Assembly: GCA_022821235.1 (NCBI GenBank)
Contig: JAJEEA010000326.1
Span: 1-34,699 of the forward strand
Direction of reading: 5' to 3'
DNA length: 34,699 nt
DNA from: Vicinamibacteria bacterium
Lineage (GTDB): Bacteria; Acidobacteriota; Vicinamibacteria; Vicinamibacterales; UBA8438
The notes under the pieces are model-generated. The model did no database searches. It was not told where the DNA came from and worked only from the letters and a program-made list of their open reading frames with translations. Of this stretch, positions 23,754 to 32,023 are shown piece by piece. The position numbers were made by a program, and so were the translations under genes. Numbering within the stretch: the stretch's first letter is position 1; each line of letters opens with the position of its first letter.

Positions 23754-23920
23754 GGCTGTCCTGATTCCACTTGGGCGCGGCCGCCGCGACGCGAGCACGT
23801 TCCAACCGCCATGCCTGACGTGGAAGTCCGTCCGAACCGGAGTCCGCCCGACGCAGACCGGGCCGCATCCCCCGCCAGTCCCTTCAGTATAGACGGGGCC
23901 CCGCGGCGAGGCGGTACCGC

Positions 23921-25111
23921 TCATCGCGCGGCCCCTCCATGGAGGTGAAACGTGACCCGCACGAACCGGTTGCGTTCATCCTGCACCAACTCCGGCTCCG
24001 AGCCGTTGAACGCGCGCATCGCCCGGCGCATGATCAGCCAGCCGCGGCCGCGCCTTTCCATGAAGCCCATTCCGGCCATGAAATGCCCCATGGAGTCGTT
24101 CCTGGCGCGCGGGTTGGCGCCGGCCCGCACCTGGGCCACCGTCATGTGGTTGGGGAGCGCGCCGGGACTGGTCACGTCGACCCGGGCGGCGAACACCTCG
24201 AGAAATGTCGTCGACCCCGTGATCGCATAGTCGCGGTGCATCACGGCGTTCACCAGCGCTTCCCGAATCGCCGGCCTGGGCAGCAGATGCCGGTCCTCCC
24301 GGACGAGACTCCGGTACGACTCGAACCGGCCGAGACCCAGAAACCACCCGAGCGCCCTGTCGACCTGCTCGTCGAGGCGCCCCGCCCCCTCGGCGACCTG
24401 CAGGACCTCGGAGGCGCGGTCGTCGCCCGCGTAGGCGACGCATTCGATGCGGAAGTTCCGGGTCTGCGGGTAGCGCTGCGGGGTCTTTCCGAACGCGAGG
24501 ACCCCGTACAGCGTGGCCCGGGCCTCGCCGCCGATGTCGACGAGCACGCTGCGGTTGCGGAGATCGTGCTCGGGGTCGGGCTGCGGTTCCTCGTCGGTGT
24601 CGAATCCGAGGCGTTTCAGGTAGGTGTGAAACGCCTCGACGTCGATGTGCCCCATCGCGGCGTCCTGAATCGCCCGCTCCTCGGTGAGGATGTAGCCGAA
24701 GGTGTTGTAGAGCTCCTGCAGCTCGGTGGGCGACGGCTCGACGCTGCTGCGTTCGCGGCGAATCCAGACGCGGCCGTCGTACCGCAGGGGCTCGAACCCG
24801 CGCTGACGCGGAACCTCCACCCAGTGAACGCGTCCCTGCGGATCCCGGTGGCGTCCGGTCCGCGCAGAGACGGGCGAGCTGCATCCGGTGTGCAGGAACG
24901 CAGTCAGACGCTCTTCGACCTTCTCCGCATCCTCCTTCACGCCCACGATCTCGCGTGCGTCGGCGACCCCCAGAACGATGACGCCGCCCTCGGTGTTGGC
25001 AAAGGCGCACATCGCCTTGCCGACGGCCGACAGATCGCCGAGTCCACGCTTGAACTCCGTGTAACGGTTCTCGCCGCCTTCGATGCGGCGCAGGATGTCC
25101 AGCCACTCCAC
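23921..25111 (-). CDS. AlbA_2/Schlafen-like ATP-binding protein
   Basis: The 396-residue cytoplasmic protein begins with an AlbA_2 (Schlafen AlbA_2) domain at about 10-130: ENRYTEFKRGLGDLSAVGKAMCAFANTEGG-like sequence, VIVLGVADAREIVGV and VPRQRGFEPLRYDGRVWIRRERSSVEPSP. The C-terminal part (about 270-385) is of the HATPase_c_4 type: RPAIREALVNAVMHRDYAITG, VTSPGALPNHMT and RARNDSMGHFMAGMGFMERRGRGWLIMRRAM. This arrangement is common in proteins annotated as putative transcriptional regulators or helicase-like, and AlbA_2 proteins recur in defence islands. The start is GTG at 25111, 22 nt after the stop of the SMC-like gene, so both are one operon. Confidence 0.88.
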   Translation of the reverse strand: MEWLDILRRIEGGENRYTEFKRGLGDLSAVGKAMCAFANTEGGVIVLGVADAREIVGVKEDAEKVEERLTAFLHTGCSSPVSARTGRHRDPQGRVHWVEVPRQRGFEPLRYDGRVWIRRERSSVEPSPTELQELYNTFGYILTEERAIQDAAMGHIDVEAFHTYLKRLGFDTDEEPQPDPEHDLRNRSVLVDIGGEARATLYGVLAFGKTPQRYPQTRNFRIECVAYAGDDRASEVLQVAEGAGRLDEQVDRALGWFLGLGRFESYRSLVREDRHLLPRPAIREALVNAVMHRDYAITGSTTFLEVFAARVDVTSPGALPNHMTVAQVRAGANPRARNDSMGHFMAGMGFMERRGRGWLIMRRAMRAFNGSEPELVQDERNRFVRVTFHLHGGAAR

Positions 25112-25133
25112 GGTCGGAATCCCCCCTCGCCGG

Positions 25134-27896
25134 TCAGAATCCGTACTTCAGCCGCCGCAGGCGGAACGCGTCGTCTCCGCCGTCCACGGTGCGCACGATC
25201 GCGTCTCGCACGGCGGGGTCCTCGATGGCCCCGGCTTCGGCGACCCGTCCCCTGTTGGCCGTGGCCGCGAGCTGAATGACCTGATCCGCGTCGCCGTTCA
25301 CGACGATGTTCGCGTTGTGGGTGGCGACGATGATCTGCCGGCGACCCTTGAGTCGTTTCAGCGCCGGCAACACCGTGTCGAACAGGAACCGGTTGTCCAG
25401 CTCGTCCTCCGGCTGATCGATCACCAGAGGGCGGTCGTCGTTGGTCTTCAGCAACAGGGACAGAAGAACGCTGACCCGCTGGCCGCCGGACAGATCATCG
25501 AGTCGCCGCCGGGTGCCGTCGTCCACGGTGAGCTCGAGCACGTAGTGGTCGCCGCTGCGGATGGCCGCCAACTGCCTGCGCTTCGACCGGCTCAGCGTAT
25601 CGCGAAAGGTCTTCTGCACGGCATCGCTCATGCCGACATCCGCCAACCAGTCCTTCTCCAATGCGGCCATCAGAACGTGGGGCGCAGGTCTCTTGCTCTC
25701 TGCCAGATCGTTCCACCAACGCGTGATGCCGCGCTGATTCAGGCCCTTGAGAAAACGCTCCAGCGGTTCCCGATCGCCATGATCGATCCTGCGAGCCGAT
25801 ATTCGTCCCCGAGAGTCAGCCTCGACCACGGCCATCACGCGATCGAATGCACGTCGTTGTTCCGCGATCAGCAGCCCGCGCTCGGCCAGCAGCTCTGCGA
25901 ACATGCCCTCCGCGTGATCGCATCGGTCGCGTGTCGACGCGAGATTCGCTTCGTAGCTCGCCAGGAGGGAGGCTTGGCTGCTCAGCGACTGAAACTCCCT
26001 GATCCTCGCGCCCTCGACTCCACGGTCAGCCAGCTTGCGCTCGACGTCCACGCGAACGGCTCTCTCGTGGTTCTGCAAGGCGGTGACGATGGAACGGATC
26101 GAGTCGTTCACTTCCGACAAGTCGTCCTTCACGGACTGAAGGCCGAGGCGAATCCGGTTCCAGTGCCTGCGAATCGGCTCGGCGCCGTCGGAAACGCCGG
26201 CGGCGCGCAACACGGCTTCCGGGAGTTCGTCCGCGTCGGGCGTCTCCAGGGAAGCCGCGGACTGGAGCACGCTGCCCAGTCGGGTGGCCAGTTCGGTCCC
26301 CGCATGTGCCGTGTCCTGCCAGTTCCGAGAGTCCCGCGACGCCCGGTGGAGGCCTGAGATGCCGGCATCCGAGAAGGCGGCCAGCTCGGTGGCGGCGCGT
26401 CGGCAGCGCTCGACTGCCTGCTCCGCCTCGGCAAGGTCGTCATCCAGCTTGGTGAGACGTCCGACGATGGCTGCCAACTCCCGGTCCACGTCGGCCACTC
26501 TTTCCTCTCGTGCAAAGATCCCGTCCGTCTCCGTCGCCGCCAGGCGGGCAAGGATGTCGTGGACCGCGTCCGGATCCTGGGCGAGCCGCTGCAACTCGTT
26601 CTGCGCGTAGAACACCGCCGGCCAGCGCTCGTGGGGGGGCGCCGTTCGATCTCGCCCGGGACACTCGAGCGTGATTTCCGGGGAGCCGCCGAGAAACCTG
26701 TCACGCCCGCGCGCCGTGACCTGTGCCCTGATGCCCTCGTCCTGCGGCAAGGATGCCTCCACGTGCACGCGCAGGCCGTCGAGCAGGGTGCTCTTGCCCG
26801 TCATGCTGCCGCCGATGATGCACGTGAGGTCGGGGCTGAGCTCGAAGCGGCTGCCCTTGCCACCGACATGCCCGAAGAATGAAGCCATTCCCGTGACCGT
26901 CACCGCCTTCAGCCACGGCCGCTTGCTGACGGTGACGTCCGGGGGATCCGGTATTTCGTGGAGTCGACCGTCCACGCGTCGTTCGTACGCGATGCGTATC
27001 CGGGAGTCGCTGGCGATGAAGGCTTGACGGAGGGACTCCACCCGAGGGCTGGCGAGCTTGAACCACGTGTGGCGCTTTCCGATGTCGTTCACCACGTACG
27101 CGTCGCTGCCATGGAAGAACGCCTGTCGGTACCGGTTCATGGCGTCCTTCAGCCAGGGACGGTTCTTCTCGGTGTCTTCGGGCCGTTGATCGTCGCCGAG
27201 CTCGAGACCGGCGACCGCCCCATGCTCGAAGCGCTGCAGTACCTGCGCCTTCTGCGCCCCCAGCAGACCCTTGTCGTTGTCGATGTGCGGCGCGAGCGTG
27301 ATGTAGCTCCACTTGGCGGAACCCTCGATCCCCGCGGCCTCGGCGTGAAACTCGCGGAGCTCGCGAAAGGCCTCCTCGGCACTCCTGGAGGACAGTTGGA
27401 GCCGGTTGTCGGACCAAGGTGAGGGTGTGGTTCCCATGACTAGATCGAAAGCCCTGAAGAAATGCTCCGGCCCGATTTCGGGATCGAACAGGAACAAGAG
27501 GTGCAGACCGCTCTTGCCCTGCTTCAGTGAGGGCTCGAATCCCGGGAAGACGGCGTAGATTTTCTCCCGGAACGGCACGCCGTCGTCGTCCGATCCGTCG
27601 TTCCACTCTTCGACGATTCGCCATACCGCGCTCGTGTCGACGGTGCCCCCGGTACGGATCGCGTGCGGCGTGACCCCCAACACACGCACCTCGCGCACGA
27701 CCGCGCTCTGCAGGAATCGCCGTGCGTACGCTGCGATCGTCCTGGCTGAATCGACCGCACCATCGAGGCCGGTGGGCATCTTCGCTCTGCCGCCACGATG
27801 GTCGTCAATCGTATGGATGTGCAGATCAGCCTTGAACCAGCGCGCGCCGGGCACGTTGCGATGCCAGCCCACCGCGTCGTTGCGTCTGAAGGTCAT
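25134..27896 (-). CDS. PHP-domain SMC-like ATPase (TrlF family type)
   Basis: The 920-residue protein joins a PHP-type phosphoesterase to an SMC/RecF-like ATPase. PHP metal-binding motifs are DLHIH (24-28), APHID with H204, and FHGSDAY (261-267). The ATPase has Walker A GGSMTGKST (362-370), a central region of about 420 residues rich in coiled-coil helices (460-505 and 590-690), the ABC signature LSGGQ (802-806), Walker B PLVIDQPEDELDN (823-835) and the H-loop H860 in VATHNAN. All key residues are intact. NCBI names close relatives 'TrlF family AAA-like ATPase'. A nuclease or phosphatase gated by an SMC-type motor fits a defence role, but this is inference. Upstream a weak CTGACG/AACGAT pair ends 6 nt before the ATG, another possible leaderless start. 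Confidence 0.9.
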   Translation of the reverse strand: MTFRRNDAVGWHRNVPGARWFKADLHIHTIDDHRGGRAKMPTGLDGAVDSARTIAAYARRFLQSAVVREVRVLGVTPHAIRTGGTVDTSAVWRIVEEWNDGSDDDGVPFREKIYAVFPGFEPSLKQGKSGLHLLFLFDPEIGPEHFFRAFDLVMGTTPSPWSDNRLQLSSRSAEEAFRELREFHAEAAGIEGSAKWSYITLAPHIDNDKGLLGAQKAQVLQRFEHGAVAGLELGDDQRPEDTEKNRPWLKDAMNRYRQAFFHGSDAYVVNDIGKRHTWFKLASPRVESLRQAFIASDSRIRIAYERRVDGRLHEIPDPPDVTVSKRPWLKAVTVTGMASFFGHVGGKGSRFELSPDLTCIIGGSMTGKSTLLDGLRVHVEASLPQDEGIRAQVTARGRDRFLGGSPEITLECPGRDRTAPPHERWPAVFYAQNELQRLAQDPDAVHDILARLAATETDGIFAREERVADVDRELAAIVGRLTKLDDDLAEAEQAVERCRRAATELAAFSDAGISGLHRASRDSRNWQDTAHAGTELATRLGSVLQSAASLETPDADELPEAVLRAAGVSDGAEPIRRHWNRIRLGLQSVKDDLSEVNDSIRSIVTALQNHERAVRVDVERKLADRGVEGARIREFQSLSSQASLLASYEANLASTRDRCDHAEGMFAELLAERGLLIAEQRRAFDRVMAVVEADSRGRISARRIDHGDREPLERFLKGLNQRGITRWWNDLAESKRPAPHVLMAALEKDWLADVGMSDAVQKTFRDTLSRSKRRQLAAIRSGDHYVLELTVDDGTRRRLDDLSGGQRVSVLLSLLLKTNDDRPLVIDQPEDELDNRFLFDTVLPALKRLKGRRQIIVATHNANIVVNGDADQVIQLAATANRGRVAEAGAIEDPAVRDAIVRTVDGGDDAFRLRRLKYGF

Positions 27897-28265
27897 GTCG
27901 GTATCGTTCGGTGCGCGGTCGTCGGTCGTCAGGCTCGGGCGATGAGCATCAGCGGCTCCGGCTCCGCGACGACGACCTCGGCTTCACCGTGCCGCCGGGG
28001 GCCGCCAGGGCCGGTCCGCGGGCTGGATCAACAGATCTATCGGCGCGAGATCGGCGATCGCCATGTCGCCCGTAGCGTACCGCCCGCCGGCGGCGCGTGC
28101 CCCCGCAACCGGCATGAGATGATCGCGGCCGGCACGAGTCCGCCGTCCCGCGGCACGCGGGTTCCGGTCCCTCGGGCCGACCGCCTCGCGCGAATCGAGA
28201 GTACGGCGGCCGGCGTCGCGGGGCCGGTTTCACGGTCCGTCTGCCGCAACCCAATCGAGTCTACA
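27897..28265. other. Intergenic region between divergent SMC-like and TonB-receptor genes
   Basis: This 369-bp stretch has open frames on both strands (for example 27949-28254 minus) but they are arginine-, proline- and glycine-rich without recognisable domains. It should hold the promoters of both divergent genes. I see no convincing RNA gene or repeat in it. Confidence 0.45.
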
Positions 28266-30401
28266 GTGACGCACCGCATCGTTCTCGCCGCCCTGCTCGC
28301 GACCGTCGCTTCTGCCGCCGCCGCCCAGGAGCCGGGCCGCGTCCGGGTCGAGGTACGGGCCGGGGCGGACGCGGTGGCGGGAGCGGCGGTGGTCGTGGCG
28401 GGCGAGACGCAGGTGACCGACGCCGCCGGGGTCGCGCTCCTGCCGGCCCCGGCCGGGCAGGTGCAGGTCACGGTGGTGCGCGAGGGGTTCGTCCCCTTGA
28501 CCGTACCCGTGACCGTGGCCCCCGGTGAGGAGCGCGTCGTGCGGGTCGACCTCGGGCCGGAGCTGACCGTCGAGGAGGAGGTCACCGTCGTCGCCACCAC
28601 CCGCACCGGACGCCGCATCGAGGACCAGCCGATGCGGGTCGAGGCCCTCGACCGGGAGGAGATCGAGGAGAAGATGCTCATGACGCCCGGCGACATCGTC
28701 ATGATGCTGAACGAGATGGGTGGCATGCGGGTGCAGGCCACGTCGCCGTCGCTCGGGGCCGCGAGCGTCCGCATCCAGGGCATGCGGGGCCGCTACACCC
28801 GCATCCTCTCCGACGGGCTGCCCCTCTACGGCAGCCAGCCCGGCGGCCTGGGGCTGCTCCAGATCCCGCCGATGGACCTGGGCCAGGTGGAGGTCGTCAA
28901 GGGCGTGGCGTCGGCCCTCCACGGGGCGGGGGCGATGGGCGGGGTCGTCAACCTGCTGTCGCGGCGGCCCGGCGACGAGGCCGAGCGCGAGATCCTGCTC
29001 AACCAGTCGACCCGCGGCGCCACCGACGGCGTGCTGTGGCTGTCGACGCCGCTCTCGGAGACGTGGGGGATGACCCTGGTCGGCGGCGGCCACCGGCAGA
29101 GCCGGGCGGATGTCGACGGCGACGGGTGGACCGACATGGCGGGCTACGACCGCGGCGTCGTCCGCCCGCGGCTCTTCTGGGACGACGGGGAGGGCCGGTC
29201 GCTCTTCTTCACGGCCGGCGCGACCCGCGAGACCCGTAGCGGCGGCACCGAGCCGGGGCGCGTGCTCCCCGCGGTGGAAGCGCCCTACCGGGAAGCCCTC
29301 GACACGCGCCGCCAGGACCTCGGCGTCCTGTGGCAGACCCTGGCCGGGCGCGCCGTGGTGACCGCCCGCGCGGCCCTCGCGCGGCAGTGGCACGAGCACC
29401 GGTTCGGGGCGACCCTCGAGCGCGACCGCCACGATACGAGCTTCGCCGAGGTCGCGGTGCGGCGGACGGCGGGGCGGCACACGTGGGTCGCGGGGGCCGC
29501 AGTCGAGCACAACGCCTACCGCCCCGACGACGTTCCCCGGTTCGGCCACGCCTTCACCACCCCGGGCCTGTTCGTGCAGGACGACGTCGACGTGCGGTCG
29601 TGGCTGGCCCTGTCGATGAGCGGCCGGCTCGACCGCCACAGCGCCTACGGCTGGTTCCTCAGCCCCCGCGTGTCCGCCCTGCTGCGGTCGGGCGACTGGT
29701 CGACCCGCCTGTCGGCGGGGACCGGGTTCTTCGGGCCGACAGCGCTGACCGAGGAGACCGAGGCGGCCGGCCTGACCCGCCTCACGGTGGACGGCCCGCT
29801 CCGGGCGGAACGGGGCCGCAGCTTCTCGATGGACCTCACCCGCACCCAAGGCCCCGCCGCCTGGACCGTCACCCTCTTCGGCTCGCGCATCGCCGACCCC
29901 GTTCACGTCGACCGCGCGACCTACGTCCTGCGCAACCTCGAGCAGCCGACCACGAACCTCGGCGCCGAGCTGCTGGGCACCTTCCGCCGGCCGCCGTTCG
30001 CCCTCACGGCCAGCTACACCTACGTGCGGTCGCGCGAGCACGTCGACGGCATCGCCGCCGACGTCGCCCAGACCCCGCGGCACGGCCTCGGCCTCGTGGC
30101 CATGGCCGAGAACGAGGACGGGCGCATCGGCTTCGAGCTGTACTACACGGGGCGGCAGCGGCTCGAGGCCAACCCGTACCGCGGCCTCGGCGAGCCCTAC
30201 ACCCTGATGGGGGTGCTGGTCGAGCGGCGGCTCGGCCCCCTCCGGCTGTTCGCCAACCTCGAGAACCTCACCGACGTGCGGCAGCACCGGTGGGACCCCG
30301 TCCTGCGCCCCGACCGCGCCCCCGACGGCCGCTGGACCGTCGACGCCTGGGCGCCCCTCGACGGCCGCGTCGTCAACGGCGGCGTGCGGGTGCAGTTCTA
30401 G
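28266..30401 (+). CDS. TonB-dependent outer-membrane receptor
   Basis: The 711-residue protein starts at a GTG directly before the signal peptide (THRIVLAALLATVASAAAA, cleavage before Q21); the frame is open back to 27798 but that part is non-coding. A carboxypeptidase-regulatory-like domain (22-100) precedes a TonB-box-like EEVTVVATT (104-112), the plug (about 115-233: ASVRIQGMRGRYTRILSDGLPLYG, VEVVKGVASALHGAGAMGGVVNLLSRRP) and a barrel of about 480 residues ending in GGVRVQF with terminal phenylalanine. The plug and barrel resemble siderophore/vitamin B12-type receptors; a DVDGDGWTDMAGYDR loop could bind calcium. The ligand is unknown. No TonB or ABC importer gene is nearby. Confidence 0.93.
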   Translation: MTHRIVLAALLATVASAAAAQEPGRVRVEVRAGADAVAGAAVVVAGETQVTDAAGVALLPAPAGQVQVTVVREGFVPLTVPVTVAPGEERVVRVDLGPELTVEEEVTVVATTRTGRRIEDQPMRVEALDREEIEEKMLMTPGDIVMMLNEMGGMRVQATSPSLGAASVRIQGMRGRYTRILSDGLPLYGSQPGGLGLLQIPPMDLGQVEVVKGVASALHGAGAMGGVVNLLSRRPGDEAEREILLNQSTRGATDGVLWLSTPLSETWGMTLVGGGHRQSRADVDGDGWTDMAGYDRGVVRPRLFWDDGEGRSLFFTAGATRETRSGGTEPGRVLPAVEAPYREALDTRRQDLGVLWQTLAGRAVVTARAALARQWHEHRFGATLERDRHDTSFAEVAVRRTAGRHTWVAGAAVEHNAYRPDDVPRFGHAFTTPGLFVQDDVDVRSWLALSMSGRLDRHSAYGWFLSPRVSALLRSGDWSTRLSAGTGFFGPTALTEETEAAGLTRLTVDGPLRAERGRSFSMDLTRTQGPAAWTVTLFGSRIADPVHVDRATYVLRNLEQPTTNLGAELLGTFRRPPFALTASYTYVRSREHVDGIAADVAQTPRHGLGLVAMAENEDGRIGFELYYTGRQRLEANPYRGLGEPYTLMGVLVERRLGPLRLFANLENLTDVRQHRWDPVLRPDRAPDGRWTVDAWAPLDGRVVNGGVRVQF

Positions 30402-30521
30402 CCGCTACTCGGTCGTTACGGCACAGGACAACACGAACGGCGTGGCCTGCGGGCAGGTGGATCGAAGGTGACGGCGGCGTCAAGATTCGCACTGGGCGAT
30501 AGAATCGTCGCAGGAGGCGAC

Positions 30522-31115
30522 ATGAGCGAAGCGGTCACCGCGACCTTGCGGCATGACTCGGCTGAGCGCCGTCGGGCGACCTATCAGGACGTGCTCGATG
30601 CCCCTCCCCATCGAGTCGCCGAGATTGTTGACGGCGTGCTCCACACGAACCCGCGGCCAGCCATGCGCCACGCGCACGCCAGTTCGTCGCTGGGCACGAA
30701 GATCGGCGGTCCATTTCACCACGACGCGGGTGGCCCCGGGGGCTGGTGGATCATCGACGAACCGGAGCTGCATCTGGGCGAGGACATCCTCGTACCCGAC
30801 CTCGCCGGTTGGCGGCGGGAGCGGATGCCCGTCTTTCCCGACGCGCCGTACGCCACGCTGCCCCCCGACTGGGTGTGCGAAGTGCTCTCGCCCTCGACCC
30901 GCAAGCTCGACCTCCACGGCAAGCGCGCCGCCTATGGGCGCGAACAGGTGGGTCATCTGTGGCTCGTCGACCCCGCCGACCGCACCCTGGAGGCCTTCGA
31001 GCTGCGCGAGAGCGAATGGGTGCTGATCGCCACCGCGCAGGATGACGCTCCCGTCCGCATCCGACCATTCGACGCCGTCACCTTCAGCCTCGGCGCCCTC
31101 TGGCCGCCGAAATAG
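30522..31115 (+). CDS. Uma2 family endonuclease-like protein (DUF820)
   Basis: The 197-residue protein has the PD-(D/E)XK-like pattern of Uma2: E35 (AEIVDGVLHTNP), PD at 92-93 (LVPDLAGWRRER), E120 in CEVLSPSTRKLD, then K134 and Y138 (DLHGKRAAYGREQVGHLWLVDP). The family is very abundant in Cyanobacteria, Acidobacteria and similar groups and is named for nuclease folds, but its biological role is not established. AGGAGG at 30512-30517 is 4 nt before the ATG, and TAGAAT at 30500-30505 is a possible -10. It stands alone. Confidence 0.88.
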   Translation: MSEAVTATLRHDSAERRRATYQDVLDAPPHRVAEIVDGVLHTNPRPAMRHAHASSSLGTKIGGPFHHDAGGPGGWWIIDEPELHLGEDILVPDLAGWRRERMPVFPDAPYATLPPDWVCEVLSPSTRKLDLHGKRAAYGREQVGHLWLVDPADRTLEAFELRESEWVLIATAQDDAPVRIRPFDAVTFSLGALWPPK

Positions 31116-31239
31116 GTCGAGGGGGCCTGGCGACCTCGGGACACGTTCACGCCGGCGCAAAAGGGCTGATGTCGCCCGGGGTTGAGCGTCCGGTCGGTCC
31201 GGGAGCGCGTTTCGGTCGCGGCCGAAGCTGGACGACATC

Positions 31240-31272
31240 TTGACAGTGTGCGTGCATGAAGGTACTTTCATG
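31240..31272 (+). promoter_or_regulatory. Promoter and operator of the VapBC operon
   Basis: A perfect -35 TTGACA (31240-31245) and TACTTT (31263-31268) are 17 bp apart. The inverted repeat CATGAA-N6-TTCATG (31255-31272) covers the -10, as expected of an antitoxin autoregulatory site. The VapB ATG at 31278 lies 9 nt past the -10, so the leader is at most a few nucleotides and lacks a Shine-Dalgarno. Confidence 0.65.
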
Positions 31273-31277
31273 ATGTC

Positions 31278-31523
31278 ATGCCTTCGACGCAACTGACGCT
31301 ACGCAACGTCGACCCGGAGCTGGCGAACAGGCTACGCGCCATCAGTCAGGAACGCGGCGACAGCTTGAACAGTACGGTGTTGCGCCTTCTGCGCGACGCC
31401 GTGGGGCTGAACGCGCGTCGCGAGCGCCTTCGCCGCTACACGGGCTGGACCGCCGACGATCTCGAAGAGTTCACGACCGCGATGCAAGCTCAGCGGGTCG
31501 TCGACGCACGGTCCTGGGAATGA
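31278..31523 (+). CDS. vapB: VapB-type ribbon-helix-helix antitoxin
   Basis: The 81-residue protein starts MPSTQLTLRNVDPELANRLRAISQERGDSLNSTVLRLLRDAVGL, a FitA-like ribbon-helix-helix DNA-binding domain. The tail (RRYTGWTADDLEEFTTAMQAQRVVDARSWE) is the expected toxin-binding segment. Its stop overlaps the toxin start by 4 nt. It should repress its own promoter through the inverted repeat at 31255-31272. Confidence 0.88.
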   Translation: MPSTQLTLRNVDPELANRLRAISQERGDSLNSTVLRLLRDAVGLNARRERLRRYTGWTADDLEEFTTAMQAQRVVDARSWE

Positions 31524-31927
31524 CATCAGCCGCGAAGATCGTCCTGGACACCAGCGCGTACTCCCACCTTCGTGCCGGTCATGCCCAGGTGCTCGAGTGC
31601 GTGGCGGCAGCGCGCGTCGTCATCGTGCCGGTGACCGTGCTCGGGGAGCTCGATGCCGGATTCGAGCTGGGCCGTCGCGCTCTCGAAAACCGGCGCATTC
31701 TCGCCGAGTTTCTCGACGAGCCCTTCGTCAACGTCCTCGACGTGACCGCCACGACGGTTCGGCACTATGCGCGGATCTTCGCGGCCTTGCGGCGGGCCGG
31801 TACTCCCATTCCCATCAACGACGTGTGGATCGCGGCCGCCACGGTGGAGTGCAACGGCCATCTGCTGACTTTCGATCGCGACTACTCCCGCATCCCCGAT
31901 CTCGATCACACGCTCTACACGCCTTGA
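31520..31927 (+). CDS. vapC: VapC-type PIN-domain ribonuclease toxin
   Basis: The 135-residue protein is a compact PIN ribonuclease with all conserved acids: D10 (IVLDTSAYSHL), E43 (TVLGELDAGF), D101 (INDVWIAAAT) and D119 (LLTFDRDYSRIP). This is the VapC/FitB layout. Start ATG overlaps the vapB stop as ATGA. The toxin would cut RNA, often tRNA or rRNA in known VapC proteins; the target here is unknown. Confidence 0.93.
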   Translation: MTSAAKIVLDTSAYSHLRAGHAQVLECVAAARVVIVPVTVLGELDAGFELGRRALENRRILAEFLDEPFVNVLDVTATTVRHYARIFAALRRAGTPIPINDVWIAAATVECNGHLLTFDRDYSRIPDLDHTLYTP

Positions 31928-32023
31928 TCGAGCGGGATCCACGGGTCGACGAGCGCCACGGCGCCCTTCTTCAGGCAACGAGTTCCAAGATTGGCCGGAG
32001 ACACCCAGGCGCAGGGTGCCGCT

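Noticed and set aside
27949-28254. Minus-strand open frame of 101 residues before the TonB receptor gene
   Set aside because: Composition is R/P/G-rich, there is no ribosome binding site and no recognisable domain.
28230-30287. Minus-strand open frame of 685 residues
   Set aside because: It is the antisense shadow of the TonB receptor, whose signal peptide, plug and terminal phenylalanine are unmistakable.
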